Below are positions 54,714 to 63,382 of a DNA stretch of 64,000 bases, in pieces. A program made the translations under genes and the position numbers. Source of the DNA: Agarilytica rhodophyticola (GTDB lineage Bacteria; Pseudomonadota; Gammaproteobacteria; Pseudomonadales; Cellvibrionaceae); NCBI RefSeq assembly GCF_002157225.2, contig NZ_CP020038.1, positions 3,502,501-3,566,500 on the forward strand, read 5' to 3'. Below the pieces are notes generated by a model. It was not told the DNA's origin. It did not search any database and saw only the letters and a list, made by a program, of their open reading frames with translations. Each line of letters opens with the position of its first letter. Within the stretch, counting starts at the first letter, position 1.

Positions 54714-56933
54714 ATGTACAAAAAAAATCAATTACTCAAAATATGTTATGCCATAAGCTTGGGCTCTAGCTATTGTGCTTACGCGCAAACAGACACGCAA
54801 CAAGAGAGCGGGCAAATTAACGCCCTGGAAGAAGTTTTCATTACCGGAGGTCAAGAGCGGCTGCGGACATTGGCAGGCTCTGGAAGTTTTCTCGATGGAG
54901 AAACGATTGCGCAATTTGATTCGACGGATATTAATGATTTAATTTCCCAAGTGCCGGGCGTTTACATTCGCTTTGAAGATGGCTATGGCTTGCGCCCTAA
55001 TATTGGCATTCGCGGTGCCACCTCTGACCGCAGTCAGAAATTGACGATTATGGAAGACGGCATCTTAATTACGCCGACACCATATTCAGCACCTGCAGCG
55101 TATTATTTTCCTAATGTTAATCGTATGGAAGCCGTTGAGGTGGTAAAAGGGCCATCGGCAATAAAACACGGCCCTCATACAATTGGTGGTGCTGTTAATC
55201 TTGTGACAAGGCCAGTAAAAGATGAGCGGCAAGGGGAGTTTGGTATCACCTATGGCTCAGATAATTTTCAGAAGTACCGCGCTTTCTATGGTGATAGTGG
55301 TGAACAATGGGGATATTGGGTAGATGCACTACATTACGGTGCTGATGGCTTTAAAGAGTTAGATAATGGCGCTGATACGGGTTTTGAACGCAATGATTTT
55401 AATGCAAAAATTCGTTGGCGCAGTAAGCCAGATGCCGAGATTCAGCAACAGCTTGTGGTTAAAATTGGCTATGCTGATGAAGATTCTGATGAGACTTATT
55501 TAGGTTTAACAGACAGTGATTTTGCCCTTACGCCTAATAGGCGTTATGCCGCCAGTCAGTTGGATGGTTTTGATTCTGATCATGAGCAGCTGCATGTCTT
55601 GCACTCTGTTGATTTTAATAATGATTGGTCTTTATTTACACGGGCGTATGTCCAGCGTTTTTCCAGGGCCTGGAACAGGTTTGATGGTTTTGTGTCTTCA
55701 GGGCCAGGTCAGGCACCCATCGCAGCGATTGATGTTTTATCAAGAGCAGATGCCTTTCCAGGTTTAATTTCTTTATTGCGCGGCGATATTAGCTCTAACG
55801 GTAACCGCAGCTTAGTTGTGGACGTAACCAATAATGACCGTGATTATGGTTCCCGGGGGATATCGTTCAACGCGCAATACGATGGTGATATTGCAGGCAT
55901 CGATCATATTTTAGAATTTGGCGTGCGCTTTCATCATGACTATATCGAACGTAACCATACCTTCCGAGGCTACTTTGTTGAAGATGGTGTTTTAGTATTT
56001 GATGGTGTAGAAGATCGTCAGCCAAAAGATTTAAATGAAGCAAGAACCGATGCTCTCGCTCTGTTTATTAACGATGAGTTTTCCATTGCTGACCTTAAAG
56101 TAAATATTGGTGTACGTTATGAAAATATCGAAGGAGAGTTTGACGATAGTTTGAATAATGTGCAGCGAGAGCGTTCTCAGGATGTAGTCACACCAGGTAT
56201 TGGTGTGCATTATCAGTTGAGCGATAACTTAGGTTTATTAGCGGGAATTTATAAAGGTTTTTCTCCTGCCGGTCCAAGCTCTGATGATAGTGTTGATCCC
56301 GAAGAGGCGGTTAACTACGAATATGGCTTGCGCTATGACAACGGTACTTTTACTGCAGACGTTATCGGTTTCTTTAGTGATTACAGTAATTTGATTGGGC
56401 GTTGTCGTGCTTCGGATAGTGGTTGTAACGATGGCGATGAATTTAATGGTGGAGAGGTAGAGGTATCTGGTGTCGAAGTTACATCCCACTACGCAATATC
56501 TCTTGGCCAAACCCTGTCATTGCCTATCGATCTGACATACACCTATACGGAGTCTGCTTTTCAAAGTAGTTTTCAATCGAGTTTTTCCCAGTGGGGTGTT
56601 GTTAACAAAGGCGATCGTTTGCCTTATTTGCCGGAAAATCAACTGCGCTTGCAGGTAGGGATTGAATCAGCTAACTGGTCGGTCACTGCTGTGGCGAAAT
56701 ATATCGATGAGTTGTTGGAAGTACCGGGGCAGGGGGCTTTGGTAGAAGGTCAATTTACCCCATCGTATACCACTTATGATCTCGCCGCTGATTGGCAATT
56801 AACAGAGCGTTTTAATGTTCAACTGATTGCTGAAAATATCGGAGATAAACAAGTCATTGTGGCGCGCAGACCTTTTGGTGCGAGACCTAACCAGCCGCGT
56901 ATTGTCAAAGCTGGGGTTACCTATAAATTCTAG
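54714..56933 (+). CDS. TonB-dependent iron receptor (FecA-like)
   Basis: 739 residues: a signal peptide (ICYAISLGSSYCAYAQ), TonB box ALEEVFITGG, a plug with VPGVYIRFEDGYGLRPNIGI and VVKGPSAIKHGPHTIGGAVN, and a 22-strand-type barrel ending in GVTYKF. These features are typical of FecA-like ferric siderophore or citrate receptors. It follows the imelysin gene by 89 bp and is probably part of the Fur-regulated transcript. Confidence 0.9.
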   Translation: MYKKNQLLKICYAISLGSSYCAYAQTDTQQESGQINALEEVFITGGQERLRTLAGSGSFLDGETIAQFDSTDINDLISQVPGVYIRFEDGYGLRPNIGIRGATSDRSQKLTIMEDGILITPTPYSAPAAYYFPNVNRMEAVEVVKGPSAIKHGPHTIGGAVNLVTRPVKDERQGEFGITYGSDNFQKYRAFYGDSGEQWGYWVDALHYGADGFKELDNGADTGFERNDFNAKIRWRSKPDAEIQQQLVVKIGYADEDSDETYLGLTDSDFALTPNRRYAASQLDGFDSDHEQLHVLHSVDFNNDWSLFTRAYVQRFSRAWNRFDGFVSSGPGQAPIAAIDVLSRADAFPGLISLLRGDISSNGNRSLVVDVTNNDRDYGSRGISFNAQYDGDIAGIDHILEFGVRFHHDYIERNHTFRGYFVEDGVLVFDGVEDRQPKDLNEARTDALALFINDEFSIADLKVNIGVRYENIEGEFDDSLNNVQRERSQDVVTPGIGVHYQLSDNLGLLAGIYKGFSPAGPSSDDSVDPEEAVNYEYGLRYDNGTFTADVIGFFSDYSNLIGRCRASDSGCNDGDEFNGGEVEVSGVEVTSHYAISLGQTLSLPIDLTYTYTESAFQSSFQSSFSQWGVVNKGDRLPYLPENQLRLQVGIESANWSVTAVAKYIDELLEVPGQGALVEGQFTPSYTTYDLAADWQLTERFNVQLIAENIGDKQVIVARRPFGARPNQPRIVKAGVTYKF

Positions 56934-56958
56934 TGATGGCAGATTCTAGCGACACAAT

Positions 56959-57825
56959 ATGAATATTGACCTGATATCTTGGCTGAGCTTAAGTCTGCAA
57001 ACAGTGATCGATCCAAGTCGACGTTTGTTTTGGGGCTTTATCGTTTCAGCTGTGATATTAGTTGTGTTGCAATGGCTGTGGTTAGGCAAACGTATTACCT
57101 GGCGCCGTGTTCGCGCTACCTTTTTTGCCAAAAAATATTGGTTGACCTATTCCACTCTGACAGATGTTAGCTATACCTTTATTAATACGGCTATTCGCTC
57201 ATCGCTTTTGATTCCTTTGTTTGGCTCTCATTTAGTGGCAACGTTGTGGGTGGGACGCAGTTTGCAAGGCCTGTTTGGTGACGGGCCAGATCTTGTTTTA
57301 CCTTGGTGGTTAATTGCCACCAGTTATACCTTAGTTTTCTTTGTGGTTGAAGATTTTAGTCGCTTCTATTTGCATCGTATTATGCATAAAGTGCCTTTTC
57401 TATGGCGGTTTCATAAAGTTCATCACAGCGCTACTACCCTGACGCCTCTGACATTGCACCGTGTACACCCTGTTGAAATGACCTTATATTATTTAAGGGG
57501 CACGATAGTTTTTAGTGTGGTTAGCGGTGTTTTTATTTATCTGGCGGGACGCAAACTCAGTGCTTTGGATATTCTAGGTGTTGATGCGCTAGGGTTTTTG
57601 TTTAATGTTGCCGGTGCAAATTTGCGTCATTCCCATATTTGGTTAAGTTTTGGCGTGTTTGAACGATGGTTAATTAGTCCAGCTCAACATCAGATCCATC
57701 ATAGTAGTGATGTTTGCCATCACGATAAAAATTTTGGTACTTGCTTAGCTTTCTGGGATAAGATTAACGGTTCTTGGCTGAAATCAGGTACACCTAAACG
57801 TCTGAGGTTTGGTATTGCGGGCTAG
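56959..57825 (+). CDS. fatty acid hydroxylase/sterol desaturase family membrane protein
   Basis: 288 residues with several spans and His boxes DFSRFYLHRIMHKVPFLWRF, then HKVHHSA; TLHRVHPVE; and AQHQIHHSSDVCHHDKNFGT, forming the PF04116 diiron site. It starts 25 bp after the receptor gene, so it is probably in the same iron-regulated operon and would itself need iron. The lipid substrate is unknown. Its stop codon lies within a 25-bp tandem duplication. Confidence 0.88.
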   Translation: MNIDLISWLSLSLQTVIDPSRRLFWGFIVSAVILVVLQWLWLGKRITWRRVRATFFAKKYWLTYSTLTDVSYTFINTAIRSSLLIPLFGSHLVATLWVGRSLQGLFGDGPDLVLPWWLIATSYTLVFFVVEDFSRFYLHRIMHKVPFLWRFHKVHHSATTLTPLTLHRVHPVEMTLYYLRGTIVFSVVSGVFIYLAGRKLSALDILGVDALGFLFNVAGANLRHSHIWLSFGVFERWLISPAQHQIHHSSDVCHHDKNFGTCLAFWDKINGSWLKSGTPKRLRFGIAG

Positions 57826-57860
57826 CGCTCTGTGGGGTATTGCGGGCTAACGTCCTGTGG
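57811..57860. repeat. 25-bp tandem duplication at end of desaturase-type gene
   Basis: GGTATTGCGGGCTAGC- (57811-57835) recurs at 57836-57860 with three substitutions. The first copy includes the functional TAG stop; the second carries TAA in the same position. Confidence 0.75.
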
Positions 57861-57972
57861 GAAATTACGACTTATTAATGCTTAAAGTCTTAAGACTTAG
57901 CCTCTGGGTTTTCTTTTATACCTCGTTATAATGTACTACCTCTAAAATCATACACGGCCCTAGTATTGTCAA

Positions 57973-58287
57973 ATGACCATTTATGATGTTTTTTTAGCCA
58001 CAATTTTTTTTGCGTTGATATATGCCCTTTGGGTGCACGCTAATATGAGTAATGCGGCAAGATTAGCTGCCAAAAAACACTGCCAGCAAGTAGGCGTTCA
58101 GCTGCTTGATCAGAACGTTATTTTAAAACGTATTTCCATCGCTCGCTCAAAAGCCTCTCTATTCGCTTTTAAGCGCCAATATATCTTTGAATTTTCGACA
58201 GTGGGAGACTTTCGCTACAAAGGCTATATCACTTTGTTAGGAAATAGAATCGAAGATATTGAATTAGCTCCTTACAAAGTGCTGTAG
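57973..58287 (+). CDS. DUF3301 family small membrane-anchored protein
   Basis: 104 residues: one N-terminal span (DVFLATIFFALIYALW), then SNAARLAAKKHCQQVGVQLL, DQNVILKRI and a C-terminal RYKGYITLLGNRIEDIEL, the layout of DUF3301. These proteins are widespread in gammaproteobacteria and of unknown role. It stands 147 bp after the desaturase-type gene and is followed by the 17-bp tandem array. Confidence 0.88.
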   Translation: MTIYDVFLATIFFALIYALWVHANMSNAARLAAKKHCQQVGVQLLDQNVILKRISIARSKASLFAFKRQYIFEFSTVGDFRYKGYITLLGNRIEDIELAPYKVL

Positions 58288-58323
58288 ATATATTATCTGG
58301 CAGCACATGGACGAAGACTTCAA

Positions 58324-58425
58324 TACCCGGAGGGCATAAATACCCGGAGGGCATAAATACCCGGAGGGCATAAATACCCGGAGGGCATAAATACTCGGAG
58401 GGCATAAATACCCCAAAGGCATAAA
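58324..58425. repeat. 17-bp tandem repeat array, six copies
   Basis: Six consecutive units of TACCCGGAGGGCATAAA. Units 1-4 are identical, unit 5 has one change and unit 6 several. There are no spacers, so it is a VNTR and not CRISPR. It lies between convergent genes and ends five bases before the stop of the PhyH gene. Confidence 0.9.
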
Positions 58426-58430
58426 AATCG

Positions 58431-59222
58431 TTAATGCGGAAGAGGTAAATCTAGAGGGTTGTCAGATCTTGACCCTTTGATCGCCATATTAGAATCTTTA
58501 CGATAGGTAAATACCAGAGAGTATTTTGTGTCTTGACTATAATTTCTACTGGCGCGGTGAAGCAGGCGACAATGAAAAAAGAGCACATCCCCAGGGTTTA
58601 ACTGAAGATGTTTGGCGCGTTCAATAAATGGGCGATTGCTATCAATATCTGCCCGAAAGAAGGTATCCTCATCAAACTGGTCGCTAGAAAAGTTTTCAAG
58701 ATGACTGCCCGGTATAACAACTAGGCCTCCATTGTCACTGTGTTCAGCACCTAATGCCAGCCATACGCTAATTAATTCTGGTGCCTGAAAAGACCAGTAA
58801 CGTATGTCTTGGTGCCAACCAGTATCACTGCTATAGTTTGGTGATTTTGTCATCAAACAGTTATGATGAGATTGGCTTAAAACTATGTTTTGCTCAGTGA
58901 ATAACTGTCTTAACAGGTAACTGAGATGTGCATTTGTTGCCCATTTACGCCAGAGCTCGTGGCGCTGACAAGCTTTAAGTAAACGCCGAACAGTATTGCC
59001 TCCTTGATTGCTAAGGCTTTCAGGGGCTCCTGGATAGCCTAACTGTGCTTCAAGTTCTAGTGGTTGCTCGGCTTCTCTAAGCTGCAATCGCGCCAAGCTT
59101 TGCATCTGGTCAAGAGCTTCATCTGTAAGCAGTCCTGCTGCTAAACCTCCTATGACAATATAACCGTCACGTAAAAATGCTTCTATTTGCTGAGGCGAAA
59201 ATTCGATATTATTTTTTCTCAC
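58431..59222 (-). CDS. phytanoyl-CoA dioxygenase (PhyH) family protein
   Basis: 263 residues from GTG 59222; a TTG at 59258 is the alternative, and neither has a strong SD. IEFSPQQIEAFLRDGYIVI and the Fe(II)/2-oxoglutarate triad in GWHQDIRYW (HxD) and FFHCRLLHRAS (distal His and Arg), plus LVVIPGSHLENF, mark a PhyH-type dioxygenase. It hydroxylates an unknown small molecule in the cytoplasm. It appears monocistronic. Confidence 0.85.
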   Translation of the reverse strand: MRKNNIEFSPQQIEAFLRDGYIVIGGLAAGLLTDEALDQMQSLARLQLREAEQPLELEAQLGYPGAPESLSNQGGNTVRRLLKACQRHELWRKWATNAHLSYLLRQLFTEQNIVLSQSHHNCLMTKSPNYSSDTGWHQDIRYWSFQAPELISVWLALGAEHSDNGGLVVIPGSHLENFSSDQFDEDTFFRADIDSNRPFIERAKHLQLNPGDVLFFHCRLLHRASRNYSQDTKYSLVFTYRKDSNMAIKGSRSDNPLDLPLPH

Positions 59223-60216
59223 AATATATACAACTAAAACACTATAGCCAATATTCAAAAAATATTACGGAGCCTGAGTATTAATCGCTTAAGGGAAGGG
59301 ATGCTTAGAATCATGTCTTTGTGCATAATAATAAGCCTAAAACCTAGAGATTAGAGCAAGCCTGTAAAAAGCTTGCAGTATATCCTCTAAATGCTTATTT
59401 ATATAGCGTTTAAACTTGTAAGACTATATACCCACTCAGTTAAATACTTATGCGATTTATCGATAGAGTTTATCTAGAGCCTCAGGAATTAGAATGCTCG
59501 ATTTAGTGATAAGCACATCAGATTCAATTGTACGTTTTCAATGGGTTCGCAGTTTAAAGTACTTATAACTAATCTTAAACTTTCATTGGATGCTTCTTAA
59601 CTAAATAAACCAGCGTTTAATGACAAGACAATTTTGGCGTTCTATAAATAAACATCTATATATTCCATGGTAGAATTGTAGAATATACATGCGAAAAGAA
59701 ATATATAGTTAGCATTTGTTTTTTGGCATTAAGTCAAGTTAACGAGCTTGCACTAATCATAACGCATACTAAATACAAATAGTGTAGTTTATGAATAGTG
59801 GCCATGTCTTTACCACAAGATGTATTACAACAAAAGATACAATGACATCTTGTTATTGCGCCTCAACCTGAGGTTTATGAATATTTTGGCCTTTATAAGG
59901 CTATATTCATAATAATGATGCTTTGGTTAAATAAAATATTGGTTTTGAAGTAGTGAATATATTCATTAATAAAAATATCCTTGATTCAATCTTGAGTGCC
60001 TTTCCTACCTTACCTTTCATTCAGTATTTGAGACGATATTGAGGCGTTGCCTCATACCCCATACTCATCGGGGGGAGTCTGAATATTTCATTTGTTAAAT
60101 TAACCTTATGTTCCTTTTTAAGTATCTTAGAAATGATGAAATGGCATATAATGCCGCCAAATAAATATTGGTATAAAATCTAGGGCCTTTTGTTTGTTAT
60201 TGAGGATAACTTTTAC
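59223..60216. other. about 1 kb AT-rich intergenic region
   Basis: No gene seen. Short hairpins such as CCTCA-ACC-TGAGG near 59860 and TGAGGC-GTT-GCCTCA near 60040 are present, with no clear role. Confidence 0.5.
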
Positions 60217-61305
60217 ATGTTCATAAATAGCTTTCTAAGCTTAAGTATTCTTGCGCTATTAGTGGCAATACTGCCATCCTGTGATAATCAAGAGGTTCCA
60301 CAAGTACTGAAAACTGAAGTGCAGACGGTTAAGTTTATTCGAATCAGTGATACAGGACAAACAAAAACAAAAGACTTCTCGGTCACTATTGACGCTGTTA
60401 AAACTCTAAACTTAGGCATTGATTCTGATGGGGTGTTAGAAAAACTCACTGTTAAAGAGGGGCAAGTGATTAATCGTGGTGACCTAATAGCACAACTTGA
60501 TCAAAAGGGTTTACCAACTACCTTAAGGAATGCTGAAGCTTATTTTGAGCAACTAGATAAACAATATCGCGATGTAATTGATTTCAATGAAGAGACTGAT
60601 TCGTCAAAAACAGATGAGTATGCATCTCTGGAGTTAGAGTGGTGGCAAGCAAAGTCAGATCTCGAAAAAGCGCAGCAACAGCTTGATAAGATAAGCTTAT
60701 ACGCACCTTATGATGGTGTGGTTATTAGAGTTATGGCCACACCATTGCAGACAGTTAGCGCGGGACAAGTATTGGTAGAGGTGATGAGTGATGATCTTAT
60801 GAGTGCAAAGTTTGACTCGGCAGATGAGTTCTCTGCGTTTTTTGCTAAGGATCAAAAGCGGTTTATAGACCTAAAGCAGGCGTCTATCGTTATAGCATCT
60901 CAACAAAACCATGTGATTGATATACCTCTGAGTCAGGTCCAACCTTCAATGGATAATTTCTCTTCTATGCAAAGCTCAGGGCAAAACTCAGGCTTTACAT
61001 TTAAGCCGCCCGAGGACTTTATCGTCTTTCCACAAACAAAAGCGATATTGCACTTAAGTTATATCGACACCACTGAACCATTAAGGGTGACGCTGCCGTT
61101 GGATGCTGTATCCAGCGATGGTACTCAAGCATTCGTTTGGGTAATTGATACTGAAACAACGACAATTAGCAAACGCGTGGTTTCATTGCAGCCAAGTATT
61201 GAGAAGTCGCTCACCATCACTAAAGGTCTTAGTATGGGGGAAGTTATTGTCGGTTCCCATGCTTCTTATCTTGCAGAAGGTATGCAAGTTAGAGAAGAAA
61301 AATAA
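60217..61305 (+). CDS. orphan membrane fusion lipoprotein (RND/HlyD adaptor type)
   Basis: 362 residues from ATG 60217, which follows GAGGATAA. A lipoprotein signal ends at LPSCDN. The adaptor layout is visible: barrel-sandwich halves (GVLEKLTVKEGQVINRGDLI; ISLYAPYDGVVIRVMA) flanking a coiled-coil hairpin (about 100-150), then a beta-barrel and a membrane-proximal domain. No pump or outer-membrane partner gene follows; the next gene is on the other strand. It may pair with a distant RND pump. Confidence 0.82.
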   Translation: MFINSFLSLSILALLVAILPSCDNQEVPQVLKTEVQTVKFIRISDTGQTKTKDFSVTIDAVKTLNLGIDSDGVLEKLTVKEGQVINRGDLIAQLDQKGLPTTLRNAEAYFEQLDKQYRDVIDFNEETDSSKTDEYASLELEWWQAKSDLEKAQQQLDKISLYAPYDGVVIRVMATPLQTVSAGQVLVEVMSDDLMSAKFDSADEFSAFFAKDQKRFIDLKQASIVIASQQNHVIDIPLSQVQPSMDNFSSMQSSGQNSGFTFKPPEDFIVFPQTKAILHLSYIDTTEPLRVTLPLDAVSSDGTQAFVWVIDTETTTISKRVVSLQPSIEKSLTITKGLSMGEVIVGSHASYLAEGMQVREEK

Positions 61306-61390
61306 AGCATCACCTATTGATTAAAAAACACTTTAATATTTTTATAGAACATATAAAAACGGCGTTTTTCTTCTGAGGTTCAAGAAGTAA

Positions 61391-61408
61391 AGGCTCAGAG
61401 TTGAGCCT
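61391..61408 (-). terminator. hairpin just after the SYLF gene stop
   Basis: AGGCTCA and TGAGCCT form a perfect 7-bp stem with a 4-base loop, one base past the stop on the minus strand. It is followed by TTTACTTCTT. Confidence 0.5.
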
Positions 61409-61409
61409 A

Positions 61410-62006
61410 TTAACCTTGCACAGCCTGTTTTTTGTAACTATATTTTTGGCCATTAATGCTTGCCTCATACATTAAACCGCCTTTTCCGACAGTTAATACC
61501 GCCATGCCTTTAAAGTAAGACGTTGATGAGGATTGAGACGAATCAGAGGGATGTAAGCTTTTGCTTGCGTTGCTTCCTGTGGTGCCGACAGAAGCACTTG
61601 CTCTTGCGCTAACTGCAATGGCAGAGGCATCAGCTCCGAACTCAAAATTGCCTGATATAAACTCTTCATAAGCACGTTTATCTTGGATAAAAACTATTTG
61701 AGAATAGGCCTGGCCTCCCAACTGAAGACCCACCGATAGTTGTTTCATGGAAACTTTGCCGGTTACCTGGCCGTCTTTGTATAGTTGGCCTTGACCGTAG
61801 GCTGCACCAACAATAAGACCACCTTTACCTATTGTTGGAAACACTGCATAAGCGTAAGCAGACTGGAAAAATTTTTCACCGATAGTGGTCTTTTTAAAGT
61901 TATTAATGGTATCGCTGTAGGCATTGGTACCTGCGTGTAATACTTGCACGTAACCAAGGAAAAGAAACAATGAAATGAGAGCTTTAGTCATGATGTGCTT
62001 TAACAT
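61410..62006 (-). CDS. SYLF (Ysc84) domain lipid-binding exported protein
   Basis: 198 residues from ATG 62006, with GAGGAGA seven bases upstream. A signal peptide (ALISLFLFLGYVQVLHA) precedes a SYLF domain with AYAVFPTIGKGGLIVGAAYG, SVGLQLGGQAYSQIVF and KGMAVLTVGKGGLMYEA. SYLF proteins bind phospholipids and occur widely in bacterial periplasms without assigned function. The longer open frame to 62033 lacks an SD. Confidence 0.9.
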   Translation of the reverse strand: MLKHIMTKALISLFLFLGYVQVLHAGTNAYSDTINNFKKTTIGEKFFQSAYAYAVFPTIGKGGLIVGAAYGQGQLYKDGQVTGKVSMKQLSVGLQLGGQAYSQIVFIQDKRAYEEFISGNFEFGADASAIAVSARASASVGTTGSNASKSLHPSDSSQSSSTSYFKGMAVLTVGKGGLMYEASINGQKYSYKKQAVQG

Positions 62007-62263
62007 AGTGTATCTCCTCGCCATAGATGACATTGCACCGATAGTAAAAACTCTTTTGTGTACAAATACTGAATAATGCTTATTAGATTTCTATGTTGAT
62101 GTTAAGGTTCTTATTTTTATGTGAGGAGCTTCACACTATTGTGTATTTTAATTGCACAAACACAGAGGAAAGTAGAGGTTCAATAATGGTGTGAGAGAGG
62201 GAAAATACAATATATAGTCGTTTGTATTTTCCTCATGAATATAGCGTCAATCTATATTTACCT

Positions 62264-63373
62264 CTATGTGTAAGCGCCCTTGGCCATAGCAGTGCATAGT
62301 TGGTTTAACTTGGACCACCCTGTGATTAATATCGTTAACAGTTTCTCAATATTTAAATCTGGTATAGTCTTAAGTGCCTCCACACCCATAAAAAAATGTT
62401 CCTCATCTTCTTCTTCGTGTAGTGCGAAATGTGCACTGACGGGCATATCTTGTACGACCTTACTTACTTTGGCATGCGCAAGTTGGCCACTGCCTTCTAA
62501 GACAAAGTGCATCAGTACTATCTTTTCACTTTCAGATAACACTTTCATTGATTCTTCAAACCAATTAGCCGTCTCTATAAGCTCTTGGCTGATATTTTTT
62601 AGTTCAGGGTTACCTCGTAATTTTGCAAAGTTGGTGTCATGATCTTTTTCTTCCTCAAGATGATCGAGAGCGAGTTTGATCTCTATTTCTTGTTTTGCAT
62701 TAGCTACCCGGCATCGAAGGATATCTTGAAAACGGCTTGAAAAATATTGTAGATGGTCGAGAAACCTTTCAAGTACTATGTTGTTTTTTATCTCATCACT
62801 TTTCAGTAGTAAGAAAAAATCATTTTTTTGATAATCTTGCATGAAAAACTCATGAGCTTTCATCAATAGGTCGATGTGATTAAGATCTTTATGTTGTTCA
62901 CTATCAAAACTTACGCGAGGAGAAGCGATATTTTCATATAGCCCAAGACTTTCAGTTTGGATCGAAAGTGCCCAAAAACCATTATTTCCCGCACCACAAA
63001 AGCCATGTAAGCAATTGGGAGGTACGACAACAATCGCTCCTGCTTCAAGGCTGCCACTTATATCGCCAGTACAGTAGCCTTCGCCATCGCATACGATAAT
63101 CAAGCTACTGGTCGGATGAGAATGCACAGCAAGGGTTTCACCTTTAAGTAGCCTGACCCAGCTGAAAGATGTGCGCTGAGGAATTTCAGGTAAAAAACTA
63201 GCGAGGACAGGATCTTTTCTAAAGTCTTTAACAATACCTAGATTATGTTCTTCTCCATCAACGGTTACTGATGTAATTGATGGAATATCACTTCGTTTGA
63301 CGATAGTCATAGCCAGATTAATATTATGGTGATCATCGGCATTACTTACTAGAGAGGGGGTAATAGTATTCAT
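62264..63373 (-). CDS. cupin fused to haem-oxygenase-like diiron domain
   Basis: 369 residues. The N-terminal half (about 40-150) is a cupin with LAVHSHPTSSLIIVCDGEG, PPNCLHGF and GFWALSIQ. The C-terminal half (about 175-369) is all helical, with E242-x-x-H245 (HLEEEKDH), E293 (VLEGSGQ) and H319-xxx-D323-xx-H326 (HEEEDEEH). The last is the signature of haem-oxygenase-like diiron oxidases (HDO). It probably performs an O2-dependent oxidation of a small amine or amino acid (inference). The start follows AAGGTAAG and lies nine bases after the two-cupin gene. I know no characterised protein with this fusion. Confidence 0.7.
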   Translation of the reverse strand: MNTITPSLVSNADDHHNINLAMTIVKRSDIPSITSVTVDGEEHNLGIVKDFRKDPVLASFLPEIPQRTSFSWVRLLKGETLAVHSHPTSSLIIVCDGEGYCTGDISGSLEAGAIVVVPPNCLHGFCGAGNNGFWALSIQTESLGLYENIASPRVSFDSEQHKDLNHIDLLMKAHEFFMQDYQKNDFFLLLKSDEIKNNIVLERFLDHLQYFSSRFQDILRCRVANAKQEIEIKLALDHLEEEKDHDTNFAKLRGNPELKNISQELIETANWFEESMKVLSESEKIVLMHFVLEGSGQLAHAKVSKVVQDMPVSAHFALHEEEDEEHFFMGVEALKTIPDLNIEKLLTILITGWSKLNQLCTAMAKGAYT

Positions 63374-63382
63374 ATTCTTACC

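Noticed and set aside
58324-58425. Possible CRISPR array
   Set aside because: The 17-bp units are directly adjacent with no spacers and no cas genes are near; it is a simple tandem repeat.
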